Source: DASZBX01 sp035943635 (GTDB lineage: Bacteria; Actinomycetota; Actinomycetes; Streptomycetales; Catenulisporaceae). From it: a DNA stretch of 64,000 nucleotides. Below are positions 60,606-64,000 of this stretch, in pieces (the first letter of the stretch is position 1; every line of letters starts with the position of its first letter). The stretch is from assembly GCA_035943635.1 (NCBI GenBank), contig DASZBX010000106.1, positions 186,001 to 250,000 of the forward strand, in the 5' to 3' direction. A program made the position numbers and the translations under genes. The notes under the pieces were generated by a model. That model saw nothing but the letters and a program-made list of their open reading frames with translations, was not told where the DNA came from and ran no database searches.

Positions 60606-62090
60606 TTGGGCGAACAGGTGTTGGCGCAGGATCTGGTGTTCGACGGTACGGATCGGGCCCGGTTCCGGGCCCGGTTGGAAAGCAGCCAGGCGGTACTGGA
60701 GCGGATGCTGGCCACGGGGCGGTTCGAGAAGGACCGGAAGCTGTGCGGGATCGAACTGGAACTGGACCTGATCGACGGGCGGGGGCACCCGGCGATGGTG
60801 AACTCGGCGGTGCTCGAGCAGATCGCGTCGGCCGACTTCCAGACCGAGCTGGGGTCGTTCAACCTGGAGGTGAACATAGCACCGCACAAGCTGGTCGGGA
60901 CGGTTTTCTCGGAGTTGGCCGAGGAGTTGCAGACGGCGTTGTCGTATGCGGACCGGGTGGCGACCGGGTGCGGTGCGCGGGTGGCGGTGATCGGGATCCT
61001 GCCGACGCTGGACCTGGAGCACATGGTGGAGGAGAACTTCTCCACCGACGACCGGTACCTTCTGCTCAACGAGCAGATCATGCAGGTGCGCGGGGAGGAC
61101 TTCCACCTGCGGATCGACGGGCCGGAGCCGTTGGAGACCACGTTCCGGCACATCCTGCCGGAGGCGTGCTGCACGTCGTTGCAGCTGCACCTGCAGGTCA
61201 CGCCGGACGGGTTCGCGCGGGCGTGGAACGCGGCCCAGTCGATCGCGGGGGCGCAGGTGGCGCTGGGGGCGAACTCGCCGTACCTGTTCGGGCACCGGTT
61301 GTGGCACGAGACCAGGATCGCGTTGTTCGAGCAGGCCACGGACTGCCGGCCGAAGGAGTTGGCGGCGCAGGGGGTGCGGCCGCGGGTGTGGTTCGGGGAG
61401 CGGTGGATCAGCGGCCCGGCGGAGTTGTTCCGGGAGAACCTGCAGTACTTCACGGCCCTGTTGCCGCGGGTGTCGTCGGAGGACATGACGGCGGTGCTGG
61501 AGTCGGGGGCGATCCCGCACCTGCCGGAGATGCGGTTGCACAACGGGACGGTGTACCGGTGGAACCGTCCGGTGTACGACGTGGCGCGCGGCAAGCCGCA
61601 CCTGCGGGTGGAGAACCGGGTGCTTCCGGCGGGTCCGAGCGTGGTGGACGTGCTGGCGAACGCGGCGTTCTACTACGGCCTGGTGCGCACGCTCGCGGAC
61701 GCGGAGTCCCCGGTGTGGCAGCGGCTGTCGTTCAAGGCGGCGCGGGAGAACCTGTACGCCGCGGCCCGGGACGGGTTGGGGGCGCGCCAGATGTGGCCGG
61801 GCCGGGGCTCGGTGCCGGTGCGGGAACTGGTGTTGGAGGAGTTGCTGCCGATGGCGGCGGCCGGGTTGGACCGGTGGCGGATCGAGCCGCGGGACCGGGA
61901 CCTGTACCTGGGGATCATCGAGGCGCGGGTGCGGACCGGGCGCAACGGCGCGGTGTGGCAGATCGAGCAGGTCGAGTTCCTCGAGCACGAGCGGGGCCTG
62001 GACCGGGCCAAGGCGATCGAGGGCATGGTGACCCGGTACGCGGAGTTGGTGCGTGGCGGCGACCCGGTGCACACCTGGCCGGTCGGTTGA
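60606..62090 (+). CDS. Glutamate-cysteine ligase (GCS2) family protein
   Basis: A 494-residue ATP-dependent carboxylate-amine ligase-like protein. It shows CGIELELDLIDGRGHPAM, FNLEVNIAPHKL and the region VIGILPTLDLEHMV, matching the long actinobacterial GCS2 family (distinct from EgtA and from mycothiol MshC). The amide product is not known. TTG 60606 is chosen because GGGAGGGA is then about 10 bp away; TTG 60597 touches the site. The CPBP gene follows 15 bp later, so the two are probably cotranscribed. Confidence 0.85.
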   Translation: MGEQVLAQDLVFDGTDRARFRARLESSQAVLERMLATGRFEKDRKLCGIELELDLIDGRGHPAMVNSAVLEQIASADFQTELGSFNLEVNIAPHKLVGTVFSELAEELQTALSYADRVATGCGARVAVIGILPTLDLEHMVEENFSTDDRYLLLNEQIMQVRGEDFHLRIDGPEPLETTFRHILPEACCTSLQLHLQVTPDGFARAWNAAQSIAGAQVALGANSPYLFGHRLWHETRIALFEQATDCRPKELAAQGVRPRVWFGERWISGPAELFRENLQYFTALLPRVSSEDMTAVLESGAIPHLPEMRLHNGTVYRWNRPVYDVARGKPHLRVENRVLPAGPSVVDVLANAAFYYGLVRTLADAESPVWQRLSFKAARENLYAAARDGLGARQMWPGRGSVPVRELVLEELLPMAAAGLDRWRIEPRDRDLYLGIIEARVRTGRNGAVWQIEQVEFLEHERGLDRAKAIEGMVTRYAELVRGGDPVHTWPVG

Positions 62091-62105
62091 TGGCACACTG
62101 CCCGG

Positions 62106-63041
62106 GTGGACATCGAACGCCTAGGTCACAGCCCGGTCGGCCCGCAGGACGGACCGGACCCGGACGGTCCCGTATCAGGGCCGGTCGGGCCCGGCGGCCC
62201 GGCCGCGCCGGGTGCGCTGGCCGCGCCGGGTGCCAGCGGTCCGGCCGCGCTCGCGCCGGACGGGGTGGTGCGGGCGCGGGCGTGGCCGGTGGTGTACACC
62301 CGGCGGCTGATCGCGTTCGAGGTGTGCGCGGTGCTCGCGGTGTCACTCGGGCGTTCGGCGGTGTCGGCGGTGCTGGACCTGGCCGGGTCGCTCTCCTCCT
62401 CGGCGCCGCTCAGTTCGCAGCAGGCGACGCTCAACGGGTCGGTGTCCTCGCAGCAGTGGCTGAACCTGGCATGGCAGGTGTACGGGGTCGCGTTCGGGTT
62501 GGCGCCGGTGTTGCTGGTGGCGTATCTGCTGTTGCGCGAGGGCGTGAGCCTGCGGGTCTTGGGGGTCGACCGGTCCCGGCCGTGGCAGGACCTGGGCTGG
62601 GGTGTGCTGGTGGCGGCGCTGATCGGCGGCAGCGGACTGCTGCTGTACCTGGGCGCGCACGCCGCGGGTCTGGCGCTGACCGTGGTGCCCGAGTCGCTGC
62701 CGGCGGTCTGGTGGCGGGTGCCGGTGCTGGTGGCGTCGGCGTTCCAGAACGCCGCGCTGGAGGAGGTCGTGGTCCTGGGGTACCTGCTGCGCCGGTTCGA
62801 CCAGGCCGGGTGGTCGGAGCGGCGCGGGGACGTGACCAGTGCGTTGATCCGCGGGTCGTACCACCTGTACCAGGGGTTCGGCGGGTTCGTGGGCAACTTC
62901 GTGATGGGGGTGATCTTCGCCCGGCTCTACCGGCGCTGGGGCCGGGTGACCCCGATGCTGATCGCGCACGGACTGATCGACACCACGACGTTCGTCGGGT
63001 ACGTCTTCCTGGCCGGGCACGTGTCCTGGCTGCCCGTCTGA
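62106..63041 (+). CDS. CPBP family intramembrane glutamic endopeptidase
   Basis: A 311-residue membrane protein with a Pro/Gly/Ala-rich N-terminal 55 residues and about seven hydrophobic segments. The CPBP/ABI motif 1 appears as ALEEVVVLGYLLRRF, with histidines in SYHLYQG and LIAHGLIDT as motifs 2 and 3. Relatives process prenylated or other membrane peptides; several bacterial ones give bacteriocin self-immunity. GTG start. Same direction as, and 15 bp from, the GCS2-type ligase. Confidence 0.88.
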   Translation: MDIERLGHSPVGPQDGPDPDGPVSGPVGPGGPAAPGALAAPGASGPAALAPDGVVRARAWPVVYTRRLIAFEVCAVLAVSLGRSAVSAVLDLAGSLSSSAPLSSQQATLNGSVSSQQWLNLAWQVYGVAFGLAPVLLVAYLLLREGVSLRVLGVDRSRPWQDLGWGVLVAALIGGSGLLLYLGAHAAGLALTVVPESLPAVWWRVPVLVASAFQNAALEEVVVLGYLLRRFDQAGWSERRGDVTSALIRGSYHLYQGFGGFVGNFVMGVIFARLYRRWGRVTPMLIAHGLIDTTTFVGYVFLAGHVSWLPV

Positions 63042-63108
63042 GGCACTTCTGGGGCTGCTGCGGGGGCGGTTGGCAGGCGGGGGCGCGGGGGTGTGATCCG
63101 GGCCGCAC

Positions 63109-63156
63109 GAGCGGCGCCACGCGGTCCTCGCGGACCGTCGGGGCGCCGCTCTTTCT
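63109..63156. terminator. Hairpin terminator between CPBP and GNAT genes
   Basis: Arms GAGCGGCGCC (63109-63118) and GGCGCCGCTC (63142-63151) surround a second stem CGGTCC/GGACCG, followed by TTTCT. It lies between convergent genes and can serve both. Confidence 0.78.
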
Positions 63157-63299
63157 CGTCCCGCCGCCCCGGCCGGTGTCAGAGCCGGCGCGGGCGGCGG
63201 GGCGGGTACGGCCGGCCGGATCGGGGGTCCGTCGGCCGCGCCCGCGGCAGGGTGGGTAAGGGCGGGTACTGGGGGTGGTGCGGGGAGGGGGCCGGTCCG

Positions 63300-64000
63300 T
63301 CAGGCGTGGACCGGGGCCTCGATCGTCTGGCGCGGCAGGGCCGCCAGCGGATCGAGCGGATCGAGCGAGCCGAGCGGGTCCGCCGACGGCAAGGCCATCG
63401 GCGTGTACCGGGCCAGCCGGGCGCCGAGCTTGTCCTTCGCGGCCTGCCACTCGGTGGACAGGATCGAGAACAGGGCGGAGTCGCGCACGCCGCCCTCGGC
63501 CGCCGGGAAGTGCGCCCGGCGCACCCCCTCGAACGTCGCGCCCATCGCCATGATGGCCGCCCGCGAGGTGTCGTTGCGGGTGTCGGCCTTGAGCGAGACC
63601 CGGTGCACCCGCCAGGTCTCGAACGCGTGGGTCAGCATCAGCAGCTTCGCCTCGATGTTGATCCCGGTCCGGTGCGCCCGCGGGGCGAGCCAGGTCGAGC
63701 CGATCTCCGCGGCGTCGGGCACCTCGGAGGGGTTGACGTGGCCGTGCCGGGGCGGCCAGACCCCGGCGTTCCAGTATTCGAGCTCGCGGAAGCGGGTGGT
63801 GCCGACGACCCGCCCGTCGCGCAGGTCGATGGTGACGAAGGGTACGGCGACGTGGGCCAGGAGGTCTTCCTGGGCGACGTCGAGGTAGCGGCCCATGGCC
63901 GCGGCGTCTTTCGGGACGTAGGTGTACCCGAAGGAGGCGCGATCCTCGGTGGCCGCCACGAGCAGCGGTTCGAGGTGTTCTTCGCGCATCGGCTCCAGTC
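63300..64000 (-). CDS. GNAT family N-acetyltransferase, 5' end beyond the window
   Basis: At least 233 codons of an RimJ/RimL-type acetyltransferase. The visible part includes LREEHLEP-like LEPMREEHLEPLL at the edge, GTTRFRELEYWNAGVW, EIGSTWLAPRAHRTGINIE (acetyl-CoA loop region) and RVHRVSLKADTRNDTSRAAI, then a C-terminal Pro/Leu-rich tail. The open frame continues through 64000, and the family normally has 8-12 more residues before LEP, so the start lies outside. Substrate unknown (N-terminal amine or small molecule). Confidence 0.85.
   Translation of the reverse strand, partial: LEPMREEHLEPLLVAATEDRASFGYTYVPKDAAAMGRYLDVAQEDLLAHVAVPFVTIDLRDGRVVGTTRFRELEYWNAGVWPPRHGHVNPSEVPDAAEIGSTWLAPRAHRTGINIEAKLLMLTHAFETWRVHRVSLKADTRNDTSRAAIMAMGATFEGVRRAHFPAAEGGVRDSALFSILSTEWQAAKDKLGARLARYTPMALPSADPLGSLDPLDPLAALPRQTIEAPVHA

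Overview
The window is very GC-rich DNA with strong G/C at third codon positions, GTG and TTG starts, and short gene gaps. It carries families typical of filamentous soil actinomycetes: SigG-like ECF sigma factor, DrrAB/MerR cassettes, IclR and LacI sugar regulators, secreted glycoside hydrolases, NB-ARC/TPR protein, DUF5999, Imm51. A Streptomyces- or Catenulispora-like host is the best guess (inference). No rRNA, tRNA, CRISPR array, complete insertion sequence or prophage was seen.

Layout. 0-4.5 kb: TetR regulator, a DrrA/DrrB-type exporter with its own MerR regulator, and a Gfo/Idh/MocA oxidoreductase. 4.6-7.3 kb: wreckage of a GH12-CBM2 cellulase beside a LacI regulator and a CebR-like operator. 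7.4-10 kb: ICMT-like and other membrane or unknown proteins. 10.1-21.9 kb: an apparent uronate/glucarate block with an IclR regulator, 5-dehydro-4-deoxyglucarate dehydratase plus a coupled unknown protein, an eroded sugar ABC transporter, glucarate dehydratase and a secreted GH79-type glucuronidase with a ricin-type lectin. Four copies of the palindrome GTTCAY-N4-RTGAAy lie in its promoter regions. S-adenosylhomocysteinase, with an SAH riboswitch whose pseudoknot strand is also half of a terminator, and an M50 protease are embedded in it. 22-28.4 kb: a broken secreted protein, small secreted proteins, TetR/P450 with a fused SDR-monooxygenase remnant, and Ppx/GppA phosphatase. 28.6-38 kb: FUSC membrane protein, acidic hypotheticals including two paralogues, a nested inverted-repeat region (34.27-35.07 kb), a VOC protein and an NB-ARC/TPR ATPase. 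38.2-45.3 kb: NMT1/THI5-type ABC operon ending in a kinase-like gene, an MFS exporter and a SigG-like sigma factor. 45.4-55.9 kb: Imm51 with a frameshifted DUF6884 gene, hydrolase, luciferase-like oxidoreductase, MOSC, aminoglycoside-phosphotransferase-like protein, three amidohydrolases and a histidine phosphatase. 56-64 kb: tandem glycine riboswitch with gcvP, DUF5999, GCS2-type ligase, CPBP protease and a GNAT enzyme cut by the window edge.

How it fits together: secreted GH79 would release glucuronic acid, GudD and KdgD are consecutive glucarate-pathway steps, and the IclR protein is the natural candidate to read the shared palindrome. A striking secondary feature is the number of genes that keep their start and end but lack the middle, or carry one frameshift. 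They total about a dozen and lie among intact genes. This is either real gene decay or an assembly artefact, and reads are needed to tell.
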